Origin: Stenotrophomonas sp. UBA2302
GTDB taxonomy: Bacteria > Pseudomonadota > Gammaproteobacteria > Xanthomonadales > Xanthomonadaceae
DNA: 64,000 nt
NCBI GenBank assembly: GCA_002345545.1
Contig: DDVW01000037.1
Location: forward strand, 24,034-88,033
Reading direction: 5' to 3'
In this document: positions 49,203-58,463 of the stretch, one piece after another
How the letters are laid out: every line of letters begins with the position of its first letter
How positions within the stretch are numbered: the stretch's first letter is position 1
Program-made: the position numbers and the translations under genes
Notes under the pieces: model-generated
Databases searched by the model: none
What the model was told of the DNA's origin: nothing
What the model saw: the letters and a program-made list of their open reading frames with translations, nothing else

Positions 49203-49847
49203 TCAAACCAGTTGCAGCTCGAAGGCCTTGAGCACGGCGCGGGTACGGTCACGCACTCCCAGCTTGGAGAGGATGTTGGAGACGTGGTTCTTGATGGTGC
49301 CCTCGGCCACTCCCAGCGAGTTGGCGATCTCCTTGTTGGAAAAGCCCGAGGCCATCAGCCGCAGGATTTCGGTCTCGCGGTCGGTCAGCGGATCCGGGCG
49401 ATCGAGGCTGACGAACTCGTTGCGCATGTGCTCCAGCCCCGACAGCAGCCGCTGGGTCACCGCCGGCTGCACCAGCGACCCGCCCTCGGCCACGGTACGG
49501 ATCGCGCCGACCAGTTGTTCCAGCGTCACATCCTTGAGCAAATAGCCTTTGGCCCCGGCCTTGAGCCCGGCCAGCACCAGCTGGTCGTCATCGAAGGTGG
49601 TCAGGATGATCGCCGGCGGCAGCTGCCCCAGCCTGGATAGCGTCTGCAGCGCCTCCAGCCCGGACATCACCGGCATGCGCATGTCCATCAGCACCACATC
49701 CGGCGCCACCTGCGGGATGAGCTCCACCGCCTGGGCCCCATCGGTGGCCTCGGCCACCACCTCGATGCTGTCGTCCAGCGCCAGCAGGGAGCGGATGCCC
49801 TGCCTTACCAGGGTCTGGTCGTCGACCAGGCAGACTCGGATCATCAT
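49203..49847 (-). CDS. NarL/LuxR-type response regulator
   Basis: A 214-residue regulator: receiver domain with phospho-Asp55 in VVLMDMRMPVMSG and Lys in LLKDV, and a LuxR helix-turn-helix (LTDRETEILRLMASGFSNKEIANSLGV in part, then GTIKNHVSNILSKLGV). Its start overlaps the stop of its kinase by four bases, so the pair is translated together. Targets unknown. Confidence 0.93.
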   Translation of the reverse strand: MMIRVCLVDDQTLVRQGIRSLLALDDSIEVVAEATDGAQAVELIPQVAPDVVLMDMRMPVMSGLEALQTLSRLGQLPPAIILTTFDDDQLVLAGLKAGAKGYLLKDVTLEQLVGAIRTVAEGGSLVQPAVTQRLLSGLEHMRNEFVSLDRPDPLTDRETEILRLMASGFSNKEIANSLGVAEGTIKNHVSNILSKLGVRDRTRAVLKAFELQLV

Positions 49848-51043
49848 TCAACTCCTTGTGGCCCGGAAGCCAGCATCATAGTGGTTGCCCCCGGCAGCGA
49901 AACACGCAACCGGAAGCCGTCGCCGCGACGCGCACTCACCTCCAGCGAGCCGCCGTACTGGGCCAGCCGCTCGCGCATGCCGCGCAGGCCGTTGCCGGGC
50001 AGGATCTCATCCAGCTCGCCACCGATGCCATCGTCGTGCGCGCGGATCACCACCTGCCCGTCCTCACGCCGCACCTGGATCCACAGGTTGCCAGCGCCGG
50101 CATGGCGTACCGCATTGGTGATGATCTCCTGGGTGCAGCGCAGCAACACGTGCGCGCGCTCGGGATCTTCGACATTCAGCGGGTCATCCATGTCCAGATG
50201 GATCGCCAGCGACGGCACCCGCTCGGTCAGCGGGCGCAGCGCAGCGGCCAGGTCGATCGCCCCGCTCTCGCGCAACTGGCTGACCGCCTCGCGCACGTCG
50301 GTCAACAGCAGCTTGGCCAGAGTATGCGCCTGCCGCACATGCTCCTGCGCCTGGCCTTCGGTGATGTGCCCGGCCACTTCCAGGTTCAGGCTCAGCGCGG
50401 TCAGGTGGTGCCCGAGAAGATCGTGCAGCTCGCGCGAGATGCGGGTGCGCTCGTTGACCCGGGCACTTTCGGCCAGCAGCAGGCGGGTGGCGCGCAGCTC
50501 CGCATTCAGCCGCCGCTGCTCTTCCCGCGCCTGGGTCTGCTGCCGCGCCACCAGACTGGTGACGAACAGGAACATCGAAAACCCGCCGTACAGCAGCGAT
50601 TGCAGCAGCGCCTCGAACAGCGGCAACCCGAGGATCAGGTTGTAGACCGGGAACACCGCCAGCTGGCTCAGGATCAGCCAGACAATGCCCACCCGCTTGT
50701 TCAGCAGCCAGGGAATCACCCCGGCCGCGACCATCATCAGGATGCTGCCCAGCCCGGTGGCCGAGAGGTAACTCACCGCCAGCGCCGAGATCGTCAGCAG
50801 CAGCAGTACCGCCCGGTCGTGCCAGCTGGCATGGCCACCGGCGCTCAAGCCACGGGTCAGCCAGAAATAGCAGCCGCCAAAAGTGAGGTAGCTGGCAAAC
50901 AGCCACGCCGCCTGGGAGGCAGGCGGTTGCAGCACCCCCTCCTCCGGCGCGTACTGCGTGTAGATCAGCGGCAGGCTGACCAGCGCCCAGGTAAACAGGC
51001 CGGCCAGACGGAGTACACGGGTGTGGCTGAGATGTCCCAACAT
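49844..51043 (-). CDS. DesK-like membrane sensor histidine kinase
   Basis: A 399-residue kinase with five to six membrane helices (10-165), a dimerisation domain with His207 in ISRELHDLLGHHL and an ATPase with DDGIGG and GNGLRGMRERL. The layout matches DesK/LiaS-type kinases, which monitor the membrane or envelope stress. The start at 51043 is the only Met before the first helix. Confidence 0.9.
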   Translation of the reverse strand: MLGHLSHTRVLRLAGLFTWALVSLPLIYTQYAPEEGVLQPPASQAAWLFASYLTFGGCYFWLTRGLSAGGHASWHDRAVLLLLTISALAVSYLSATGLGSILMMVAAGVIPWLLNKRVGIVWLILSQLAVFPVYNLILGLPLFEALLQSLLYGGFSMFLFVTSLVARQQTQAREEQRRLNAELRATRLLLAESARVNERTRISRELHDLLGHHLTALSLNLEVAGHITEGQAQEHVRQAHTLAKLLLTDVREAVSQLRESGAIDLAAALRPLTERVPSLAIHLDMDDPLNVEDPERAHVLLRCTQEIITNAVRHAGAGNLWIQVRREDGQVVIRAHDDGIGGELDEILPGNGLRGMRERLAQYGGSLEVSARRGDGFRLRVSLPGATTMMLASGPQGVE

Positions 51044-51181
51044 GCGCGCATAGTACGGAGCGGCAGCGGTTTGCGCCCTCCCACGGAAGTCATGCCCGAA
51101 CCGGCTCGCCCGGCTCCGGCCAGCCATGCGATAATCCGCCGCACAGCCGAAAGGCCGACCGTTACACCCCACGGAGTCACA

Positions 51182-51775
51182 ATGTCGATTGTCATCCGCG
51201 ACGTGCTTGAGCATGAGCTCGATTCCGTTCTGGCACTGAACAACAACGCTGGCTTGGCCATCCTGCCACTGGACGCCGCAAAACTCCGCCGTTTCTACGA
51301 GACAGCCGAATACTTCCGCGTCGCCGAGCGCGACGGCAACCTGGCCGGCTTCCTGGTCGGTTACGGCAGTGGCAGCGGGCACGACAGCAGCAACTACGCC
51401 TGGTTCCAGCAACGCTATCCCAGCTTCTTCTATATCGACCGCATCGTAGTGGCCAGCCGCCGCCGTGGCGGCGGTGTCGGCCGTGCGTTCTATGCCGATG
51501 CGCAGAGCTACGCCGAGCTGCGCTACCCGAAGATGGCCTGCGAGGTGTTCCTCGACCACGGCGCCGATGCGGCGCTGCTGTTCCATGGCAGCTTCGGCTT
51601 CCGCGAGGTCGGGCAGAACACCATGCTTGACGTCGATGTCCGCACCAGCATGCTGCTCAAGGACCTGTGCAGCTATGAGTGGGTGCGGGAAACCTATGGT
51701 GACAACCTGCCCGACGTACCGTGGGTAGGCCACACACGCCGGCCGCTGCAGCAGCAGCGCCCGACGGGAACATGA
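51182..51775 (+). CDS. GNAT family N-acetyltransferase
   Basis: A 197-residue acetyltransferase. YIDRIVVASRRRGGGVGRAFY contains the acetyl-CoA motif A (RRGGGVG), and MACEVFLDHGADAALLFHGSFGF is motif B. The acceptor is unknown. GGAG precedes the ATG. The next gene, minC, starts after one base, so minCDE may be driven from its promoter. Confidence 0.9.
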   Translation: MSIVIRDVLEHELDSVLALNNNAGLAILPLDAAKLRRFYETAEYFRVAERDGNLAGFLVGYGSGSGHDSSNYAWFQQRYPSFFYIDRIVVASRRRGGGVGRAFYADAQSYAELRYPKMACEVFLDHGADAALLFHGSFGFREVGQNTMLDVDVRTSMLLKDLCSYEWVRETYGDNLPDVPWVGHTRRPLQQQRPTGT

Positions 51776-51776
51776 G

Positions 51777-52523
51777 ATGGCAGTGAATCTGGATTTTGAA
51801 CAGGCCGGTGAACTGAAGATCGGCCAGGTCGGCATCGCCAACCTGCGTATCCGCACCCTGGATGTGGAACGCCTTGTCGGGGAAATGCGTGAACGCGTAA
51901 CCCGTGCCCCCAAGCTGTTCGGCCGTGCCGCGGTGATCCTCGATTTCGGGGGATTGAGCCAGTTGCCCGACCGCGCCACCGCCCAGTCGCTGCTCAGCGG
52001 CCTGCGTGATGCCGGCGTACTGCCAGTGGCCCTGGCCTACGGCACCCGCGAGACCGAGATCCTGGCCGAACAACTCGGCCTGCCCTTGCTGGCCAAATTC
52101 CGCGCCCAGTACGAGCGCGTTGAAGCAGAGCCGGCACCGCCACCACGCAGGCAGGAACCTGCACCGCCCCCGCCGCCGCCCGCACCAGCGGCCCAGCCCG
52201 GGCGCATGCAACTGGGTGCGGTGCGTTCGGGCCAGCAGCTGTATGCGGAGAACTGCGACCTGACTGTACTCTCAACGGTCGGCGCCGGTGCCGAGGTGAT
52301 CGCCGACGGCAGCATCCATATCTACGGTACGCTGCGCGGCCGGGCACTGGCTGGCGCACAGGGCAACACCGGCGCGCGCATCTTCTGCCGCGACTTCCAT
52401 GCCGAACTGGTCGCCATTGCAGGACGTTACAAGGTACTGGACGATATTCCCGACAGTCTGCGCGGCAAAGCCGTACAGGTCTGGCTGGAACAGGACCAGA
52501 TCATGATCGCCGCGCTGGATTGA
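51777..52523 (+). CDS. minC: Septum site-determining protein MinC
   Basis: A 248-residue inhibitor of FtsZ. The N-terminal domain (1-100) is followed by a Pro-rich linker (about 115-145, with a run of nine prolines and alanines) and the beta-helical C-terminal domain with VRSGQQLYAENCDLTVL, GAEVIADGSIHIYG and GRALAGAQGNTGARIFC. MinD recruits it to the membrane. Confidence 0.96.
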   Translation: MAVNLDFEQAGELKIGQVGIANLRIRTLDVERLVGEMRERVTRAPKLFGRAAVILDFGGLSQLPDRATAQSLLSGLRDAGVLPVALAYGTRETEILAEQLGLPLLAKFRAQYERVEAEPAPPPRRQEPAPPPPPPAPAAQPGRMQLGAVRSGQQLYAENCDLTVLSTVGAGAEVIADGSIHIYGTLRGRALAGAQGNTGARIFCRDFHAELVAIAGRYKVLDDIPDSLRGKAVQVWLEQDQIMIAALD

Positions 52524-52558
52524 CGCAGCGGCCCACCCGAACATTCAGGAGAAATCCT

Positions 52559-53368
52559 TTGGCTGAAATCATCGTAGTCACCTCCGGCAAGGGCGGCGTC
52601 GGCAAGACCACCTCCAGCGCCAGCCTCGCCTGCGGGCTGGCCCGTCGCGGCAAGAAAGTCGCCGTCATCGACTTCGACGTGGGCCTGCGCAACCTTGACC
52701 TGATCATGGGCTGCGAGCGCCGCGTGGTGTACGACTTCGTCAACGTCGTCCACGGCGAGGCCACGCTGAAGCAGGCCATGATCAAGGACAAGCGCTTTGA
52801 CAACCTGTTCGTGCTGGCCGCCTCACAGACCCGCGACAAGGACGCTCTGAACAAGGAAGGCGTGGAAAAAGTACTGAAGGACCTGGCCGCCGACGGCTTC
52901 GACTTCATCATCTGCGACTCCCCCGCCGGCATCGAGAAGGGCGCGTTCCTGGCGATGTATTTCGCCGACCGCGCCGTGGTGGTGGTGAACCCGGAAGTGT
53001 CCTCGGTGCGTGACTCGGACCGCATCATCGGCCTGCTGGACTCCAAGACCGCCCGCGCCGAAGACGGCAAGGACGTCCCGGCCTACCTGCTGCTCACCCG
53101 CTACAGCGCCGCGCGCGTGGAAACCGGCGAGATGCTCAGCATCGCCGACGTGGAAGAAGTGCTGGGGCTGAAGGCCATCGGCGTGATTCCCGAGTCCGGT
53201 GACGTGCTCAACGCCTCCAACAAGGGCGAGCCGGTGATCCTGGACAGCGAGTCCCCGGCCGGCCAAGCCTATGAGGATGCCGTTGGCCGCATCCTTGGCG
53301 AGGAGCGCCCGATGCGCTTCACTTCCGTCGAGAAGAAGGGCTTCTTCAGCAAGCTGTTTGGAGGTTAA
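52559..53368 (+). CDS. minD: Septum site-determining ATPase MinD
   Basis: A 269-residue deviant-Walker ATPase. GKGGVGKTTSSASLA near the N-terminus, the switch DFDVGLRNLD, and a C-terminal amphipathic helix (KKGFFSKLFGG) that binds the membrane. The start is TTG at 52559, backed by AGGAGA six bases upstream; ATG at 52520 would add 13 residues overlapping minC. Confidence 0.98.
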   Translation: MAEIIVVTSGKGGVGKTTSSASLACGLARRGKKVAVIDFDVGLRNLDLIMGCERRVVYDFVNVVHGEATLKQAMIKDKRFDNLFVLAASQTRDKDALNKEGVEKVLKDLAADGFDFIICDSPAGIEKGAFLAMYFADRAVVVVNPEVSSVRDSDRIIGLLDSKTARAEDGKDVPAYLLLTRYSAARVETGEMLSIADVEEVLGLKAIGVIPESGDVLNASNKGEPVILDSESPAGQAYEDAVGRILGEERPMRFTSVEKKGFFSKLFGG

Positions 53369-53371
53369 GGC

Positions 53372-53623
53372 ATGGGACTGCTCGACTTCCTGAAACAGAA
53401 GAAAAACACCGCCGAGACCGCCAAGAACCGCCTGCAGATCATCATCGCGCAGGAACGCAGCACCCGCGGCGGCCCGGACTACCTGCCACTGCTGCAGCGC
53501 GAACTGCTGGAAGTGATCAAGAAGTACGTCAACATCGACGCCGAGGCGGTCAAGGTCGACCTCGTCAAGGATGGTGCCAACGACGTGCTCGACATCTCCG
53601 TCGCCCTGCCCGACGACAAATGA
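53372..53623 (+). CDS. minE: Cell division topological specificity factor MinE
   Basis: An 83-residue MinE: membrane-binding N-terminus ([14 protein letters not shown]), the MinD-contact region [14 protein letters not shown] and the topological specificity domain ([19 protein letters not shown]). It drives MinCD oscillation. Three bases after minD. Confidence 0.96.
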   Translation: MGLLDFLKQKKNTAETAKNRLQIIIAQERSTRGGPDYLPLLQRELLEVIKKYVNIDAEAVKVDLVKDGANDVLDISVALPDDK

Positions 53624-53629
53624 CTGCCA

Positions 53630-53656
53630 CCCGGTGGCTGCGGCCACCGGGCTTTC
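53630..53656 (+). terminator. Terminator-like hairpin after minE
   Basis: CCCGGTGGC (53630-53638), loop TGCG, GCCACCGGG (53643-53651), then CTTTCC. The T-run is short, so termination may be partial. Confidence 0.6.
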
Positions 53657-53662
53657 CTGCCT

Positions 53663-54151
53663 GTGAACGACTCCCTTTCCAACGGACCGGCCGCCACTGT
53701 GCTGTGCGTCGGCGATATCGACTGGGCCGATGCGGCGGATCTGCTCGCCCGTCACGGCCTGCGCCTGAACCAGGTCCCGGCCGGCGAAAAAATTCCCGGC
53801 AGCTATTGGGGTGAGCCGGAAGCCGGCATCATCGCCTGCGACGTCTACGTGCGCGATGACACGCCGGTGCACTCGATGCTGCATGAGGCCTGCCACCTGA
53901 TCGTGCTGCCGCCGGAGCGCCGTGCGCAGGTGCATACCGACGCCACCGACTCGGTTCCGGAAGAAGATGCCACCTGCTATCTGCAGATCGTGCTGGCCGG
54001 ACAGTTGCCCGGCGTCGGCAGCGCGCGGCTGATGGCCGACATGGATGCGTGGGGGTATACGTATCGGCTGGGGTCTACAAAGGCGTGGTTCGAGCAGGAT
54101 GCCGAAGACGCCAAAGCCTGGCTGATCGAACGCGGATTGCCCGTCGCGTAA
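53663..54151 (+). CDS. Small HExxH putative zinc protease
   Basis: A 162-residue protein with HEACH at 74-78 preceded by YVRDDTPVHSML and followed by EEDATCYL at 100-107, where a Glu could be the third zinc ligand, as in ImmA/IrrE-type gluzincins. No signal peptide is seen, so it is cytosolic. Whether it cleaves protein is unknown. It begins with GTG at 53663. The last 20 codons are part of a 140-bp tandem repeat. Confidence 0.6.
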   Translation: MNDSLSNGPAATVLCVGDIDWADAADLLARHGLRLNQVPAGEKIPGSYWGEPEAGIIACDVYVRDDTPVHSMLHEACHLIVLPPERRAQVHTDATDSVPEEDATCYLQIVLAGQLPGVGSARLMADMDAWGYTYRLGSTKAWFEQDAEDAKAWLIERGLPVA

Positions 54152-54427
54152 AGCCACAAGCGCGGTAGCACACGGGCGCGTGGCGACGCGCCAAGCTTGT
54201 TCGGCGCCTCCCTGTCGGCTTGGCGCGGTTCGAGCAGGATGCCGAAGACGCCAAAGCCTGGCTGATCGAACGCGGATTGCCCGTCGCGTAAAGCCGCAAG
54301 CGCGGTAGCACACGGGCGCGTGGCGACGCGCCGGGCTTGTTCGGCGCCTCCCGGTCGGCCTGGCGCGGTTCGAGCAGGATGCCGTAGACGCAAAAGCGTG
54401 GCTGATCGAACGCGGCTTGCCACCCGC
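54088..54427. repeat. About 140-bp tandem repeat, 2.4 copies
   Basis: Copies start at 54088, 54227 and 54367 (periods 139 and 140). The first encodes the C-terminus of the HExxH protein; the others repeat it (FEQDAEDAKAWLIERGLP) after the stop codon. Each interval has a hairpin, CGCGCCAAGC/GCTTGGCGCG (54187-54196/54218-54227) and CGCGCCGGGC/GCCTGGCGCG (54327-54336/54358-54367), with compensatory base changes. The rest of the 306-base gap up to 54457 shows nothing. Confidence 0.85.
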
Positions 54428-54457
54428 CTGAAGCTGCAGCGGTGATCCGCCTTTGGC

Positions 54458-55747
54458 CTACGCCGGGCGCTCCGGAAGTGACGCCCGCATATCCAGCACC
54501 ACCCGCGTGCCGCGTTCGGGCTGCGAATGGATGTCCAGTGTCCAGCCCAGGTGGTCACAGAGCCGGGCGATCAGCTCCAGCCCGATGCCCGAACGCGGGT
54601 TGCGCTCGTCCTTGGCCAGCCGTGCATACAGCTGCGCGACCGCCTCCGGACTCATGCCATGGCCGGGATCTTCGATAGTCACCAGCGCCTGCGCCGACAC
54701 GCTCAGACGGATCACGCCGCGGTCGCTGTTTTCGATCGCGTTGCGCAGCAGGTTGCCGATGGCCGCCTGCACCACGCCCAGTGGCGCCAGCAGCCGGCAC
54801 GGTTCGGCCTGTACCAGTTGCATCTGCAGCTCCTTGCCATTGGCCAGGTGACGATGGTCCTCGATGATTTCCGGCACCAACTGCTCCAACGCCAGCAGTT
54901 CGCTCATCGCCGCCAGCTTGGCTGGATCACGCGCCAGCACCAGCAGCAGCTGGATCAACTGCTCCACCCCCGACGCGGTGCCGCGGATACGCTGCAGCTG
55001 CTGGCGTACCCGCGCCGGCAAATCCGGCTGCTCCAGCGCCAGTTCGGCGGCACCGGTGATCACCGCGACGGGCGTCCGCAGTTCGTGGCTGGCGGTACTG
55101 ATGAACGCCCGCTCGCGCTCGACGAAATGCTCGTTGCGCTGCAGGTAGTCGTTCAACGCGCCGGCGATCACCTCCAGCTCGGCGCTGCCGCGCCTGTCGA
55201 CCTGCACCTGCTGGCCGCGGCGTTCCGGACGCAGGTGGCCGATGTCCTGCGCCAAGATCGACAGCGGCCGTACCAGCCGGTTCATCCCCACCCAGGCCAT
55301 CAACAGGGTGACCAGCAGCAGCGCTCCCCCGGCCAGCAGCCCCCAGCGGGTGACAAAGTGTTCCAGCTCGGCGAAATCGGTGATATCCAGCGCCAGCGCC
55401 ACTCGGCCGAAATCATCGGTATCGCGCACCATCACCGCCGCTTCCCGGCCGGCCAGCAAGGTCCCGTCATGCAGGCCCGGCTTCAATGCTGCCAGCGTTT
55501 CGGGAATGCCAGCCTCATCGTGCTCGCGGAACAGATGCAAGGTATCCGAGTCCTGCCAACGGTAATCAGGATCGGTGCGCAGGTGGGCGATGATGCTGTC
55601 CAGCTCGGTGTTCAACAGTGAGCGCCACACCGCGTGCTCGGCATGCTCATGGACATAGTTGGCCGCGCCGAATACCGCCAGCGTGACCAGTGCCACGTAG
55701 GCCGCCAGCCAGCCCAGCAGTTTGCGGCGCAGGGTGGGCCGCTTCAT
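54458..55747 (-). CDS. Sensor histidine kinase (OmpR-system type)
   Basis: A 429-residue kinase with two membrane helices (11-31 and about 135-153) around a periplasmic sensor domain, a HAMP-like region, His221 in ASHELRTPVAVITG, N-box NLLRNAIENS and G-boxes DPGHGMS and GIGLELIARL. It overlaps its regulator by four bases and is divergent from the GT39/PAP2/EptA genes, so it may act as a PmrB-like sensor (inference). Confidence 0.92.
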   Translation of the reverse strand: MKRPTLRRKLLGWLAAYVALVTLAVFGAANYVHEHAEHAVWRSLLNTELDSIIAHLRTDPDYRWQDSDTLHLFREHDEAGIPETLAALKPGLHDGTLLAGREAAVMVRDTDDFGRVALALDITDFAELEHFVTRWGLLAGGALLLVTLLMAWVGMNRLVRPLSILAQDIGHLRPERRGQQVQVDRRGSAELEVIAGALNDYLQRNEHFVERERAFISTASHELRTPVAVITGAAELALEQPDLPARVRQQLQRIRGTASGVEQLIQLLLVLARDPAKLAAMSELLALEQLVPEIIEDHRHLANGKELQMQLVQAEPCRLLAPLGVVQAAIGNLLRNAIENSDRGVIRLSVSAQALVTIEDPGHGMSPEAVAQLYARLAKDERNPRSGIGLELIARLCDHLGWTLDIHSQPERGTRVVLDMRASLPERPA

Positions 55748-56439
55748 TGCCCGAGGCTGCCGGTAGCGGGTGCCGACAGGCGGTAGCCCACCCGTGGCAG
55801 GGTGTGCAGCAGTTTCTGCTCGAACGGGCCGTCCACCGCGCGCCGCAGCTCGTAGATGTGCGAGCGGAGCATGTCGCCATCCGGCGGTTCGTCACCCCAC
55901 AGTGCGTATTCGAGCTGGTCGCGGGTCACCGCCGCCGGGCTGGCGCGCATCAGCACCTCGAGCAATTTGCGGCAGGCCGGATACAGGTGCAGCACCTGGC
56001 CGGCGCGCTGCGCCTCCAGCGTGCCCATGTCCAGCCGCAGATCGTGCACTTCCAGCACCTTGCGCGGATTGCGGCCCAGCGTGCGCGCCAGCACCGCGTC
56101 CAGCCGTACTTCCAGCTCGGGCAGTGCGAACGGCTTGGTCAGGTAGTCATCGGCGCCGGCACGGAAGCCGGCAATCTTGTCCGGCAGCTCGTCGCGCGCG
56201 GTCAGCATGATCACCGGCACCTCGCAATGGTGTTCTTCGCGCAGTTTGCGCAGCACTTCCGGCCCTTCCATGCGCGGCAGCATCCAGTCCAGCAGGATCG
56301 CGTCATAGGACTGGGTCAAGGCCAGGTGCAGGCCGGTGACACCATCGGGCGCCACATCCAGCACATGCCCGCGCGCCTCGAAATAGTCGAACAGGTTGGC
56401 GATCAGATTGCGATTGTCTTCGATGACCAGCAGCCGCAT
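55744..56439 (-). CDS. OmpR-type response regulator
   Basis: A 231-residue regulator: receiver with phospho-Asp51 in ILLDWMLPRMEG and Lys in LTKPF, plus a winged-helix DNA-binding domain (RDQLEYALWGDEPPDGDMLRSHIYELRRAVD in part). First gene of the pair with the sensor kinase. The 83-base divergent gap to the GT39 gene has no recognised operator. Confidence 0.93.
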   Translation of the reverse strand: MRLLVIEDNRNLIANLFDYFEARGHVLDVAPDGVTGLHLALTQSYDAILLDWMLPRMEGPEVLRKLREEHHCEVPVIMLTARDELPDKIAGFRAGADDYLTKPFALPELEVRLDAVLARTLGRNPRKVLEVHDLRLDMGTLEAQRAGQVLHLYPACRKLLEVLMRASPAAVTRDQLEYALWGDEPPDGDMLRSHIYELRRAVDGPFEQKLLHTLPRVGYRLSAPATGSLGQ

Positions 56440-56522
56440 GTGGCAGGACGTCCCATGACCCCGCGGAATGGGGGCAGCGTCATTATCCTAGTCGCGGACG
56501 GGCCGGAATCCCGTCGAAACCG

Positions 56523-58328
56523 GTGACAATGATTCCGACGCGATTCCCACGCCGCTGCCGCCATCATCGCGCCCCTCCTTCCGAGAACCCGTTGCCCGTG
56601 CTCCCGAAACCTTCCCGCCCCTCCTCGACGTCCCTGCGGTTTGTGGTGCTGATGGTGCTGGTCGTGGCCAGCCTGGTGGCCGGTCTGGGCCTGCGCTCGC
56701 CCAGCCCGCCGGACGAGCCGCGCTTCGTGCTCGCTGCCCGGCACATGGTCCAGACCGGGCAATGGCTGCTGCCCCATCGCGGCAGCGAGCTGTACGCCGA
56801 GAAGCCGGCCACCTTCATGTGGCTGCAGGCGGCCGCCTACAAACTGGTTGGCGACTGGAACCTGTCCTTCCTGCTGCCTTCCCTGCTGGCCGCGCTGCTC
56901 ACGCTGTGGCTGACCTGGGACATGAGCCGGCGACTGTGGAACCGGCGGGTTGCGCGCTACGCGGTGCTGGGCCTGTTCGTCTGCATCCAGTTCGGCTTGA
57001 TGGCCAAACGCGCGCAGATCGACATGGTGCTGGTCGGCATGACCACGCTGGCGCTGTGGGGGCTGGTGCGGCACCTGCTGCTGGGCCCGAACTGGGGCGC
57101 ATTCGCCCTGGCCTGTTTTGCCGCCGGCGTTGGCACCGTCACCAAGGGTGTCGGGTTTTTGCCGCTGCTGATGCTGCTGCCATGGCTGGGCTGGCGTTGG
57201 CGCCACCCGCATGCGCCGGGGCCGGGGCGCAGCTGGGGCTGGTGGCTGCTGCTGCCGGCCTTCCTCGCCGGCACCGCGGTATGGCTGGGGCCGCTGTTCC
57301 TGGCCTTGCTGCAGGACCCCGACCCGCAGCTGCAGGCCTATGCCCGGGAACTGCTGTTCAAACAGACCGGCACCCGCTACGCCAACGCCTGGCATCACCA
57401 CCAGCCGTTCTGGTACTACCTGCAGGTGATGGCGACGATGTGGCTGCCGGGCAGCCTGCTGCTGCCGTGGCTGGTGCCGGCCTGGTGGCGCCGCTGCCGT
57501 CGCGGCGATCCACGCTATGTCCTGCTGCTGGGCTGGGTACTGCTGGTGCTGCTGTTCTTCAGCGCCAGCCCCGGCAAGCGCGAGGTCTACATCCTGCCGG
57601 CACTGCCGGCGATGGCCGTGGCCGCCGCGCCACTGCTGGCCGGCCTACTGCGCCGCACCGGCGTGCGCTGGTTGTTGCTTGGGTATGTGCTGCTGCTGGC
57701 CGTGGCGATGCTGGCGATCGGCTATGGCGCAGTACATGGCGACGGCTGGGCGCTGCGCAATGCGACCAAACGCGCAATCGACCTGTCGGTGCTGCCGCCG
57801 GTCGGCTGGTGGCTGATCGGCGTCGGCAGTGCCTGCGTGGCACTGGTGCTGACCCTGCGCCTGCGCCGGGCCGGCTTGGCGGTGGTGCTGAGCACCGTGC
57901 TGTTGTGGTCGATGTACGGGTTGGGTGCGATGCCGGCGCTGGACCCGTACAGCTCCGCCTCGCGGGTGATGGACAAGGTGCGTACGCATATCGGCCCGGA
58001 AGCGCAGCTGGGCATGGTCGCCTGGCGCGAACAGAACCTGCTGCAGACCGATCCGCAGGCCGCCGATTTCGGCTTCAAGCGCCCGGTCGCCGAGCAGTGG
58101 CAGGACGCCGCCCGCTGGGTGGCTGAAGATCCGCAACGACGCTGGCTGTTCGTGCTGGACAAGGCGATGAGCCCCTGCGCCGACCGCGCGGCCATCGTCG
58201 CCATCGGCAGTGCCAATCGCAACAACTGGCAGCTGTTGCCGGGCACCGCACTGGATGTCGCCTGTGTCGCCAGAACCCATGGCGCGGTTGACGACGGCGA
58301 TGGCGTGCAAGACGACGACGGCGACTGA
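56523..58328 (+). CDS. GT39 family glycosyltransferase (ArnT-like)
   Basis: A 601-residue inner-membrane GT-C protein with about twelve helices. The first periplasmic loop carries PPDEPRFVLAARHMVQTG, the acidic motif of ArnT-type transferases, followed by ELYAEKPATFMWLQA. ArnT moves 4-amino-arabinose from undecaprenyl phosphate to lipid A; here the sugar is unknown and no arnBCAD genes are in view. Start uncertain: GTG at 56523 or ATG at 56529. Faces an OmpR system and precedes PAP2 and EptA genes. Confidence 0.8.
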   Translation: MTMIPTRFPRRCRHHRAPPSENPLPVLPKPSRPSSTSLRFVVLMVLVVASLVAGLGLRSPSPPDEPRFVLAARHMVQTGQWLLPHRGSELYAEKPATFMWLQAAAYKLVGDWNLSFLLPSLLAALLTLWLTWDMSRRLWNRRVARYAVLGLFVCIQFGLMAKRAQIDMVLVGMTTLALWGLVRHLLLGPNWGAFALACFAAGVGTVTKGVGFLPLLMLLPWLGWRWRHPHAPGPGRSWGWWLLLPAFLAGTAVWLGPLFLALLQDPDPQLQAYARELLFKQTGTRYANAWHHHQPFWYYLQVMATMWLPGSLLLPWLVPAWWRRCRRGDPRYVLLLGWVLLVLLFFSASPGKREVYILPALPAMAVAAAPLLAGLLRRTGVRWLLLGYVLLLAVAMLAIGYGAVHGDGWALRNATKRAIDLSVLPPVGWWLIGVGSACVALVLTLRLRRAGLAVVLSTVLLWSMYGLGAMPALDPYSSASRVMDKVRTHIGPEAQLGMVAWREQNLLQTDPQAADFGFKRPVAEQWQDAARWVAEDPQRRWLFVLDKAMSPCADRAAIVAIGSANRNNWQLLPGTALDVACVARTHGAVDDGDGVQDDDGD

Positions 58329-58463
58329 GGCGGGCCTGCCGTCACCGTGGCGCGGAAGGACGGGGAATGTCCTGACCACTGACAAAATTCCCACATCCTT
58401 CCGACCACCCTCCGACACCGCACGGAACAGCATCGCGCCATCACCTCTGATGGCCTCTGTTCC

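Noticed and set aside
49844-51979. Extension of the DesK-like kinase frame to 711 codons
   Set aside because: The part upstream of 51043 is antisense to the GNAT gene and has no domain; the kinase starts naturally at the Met before its first helix.
52823-54313. A minus-strand frame with internal protein repeats over minD, minE and the HExxH gene
   Set aside because: The repeats only mirror the 140-bp DNA repeat; the remainder is antisense to minDE.
54088-54427. CRISPR array
   Set aside because: Units are 140 bp with near-identical whole units and no spacers; it is a tandem duplication.
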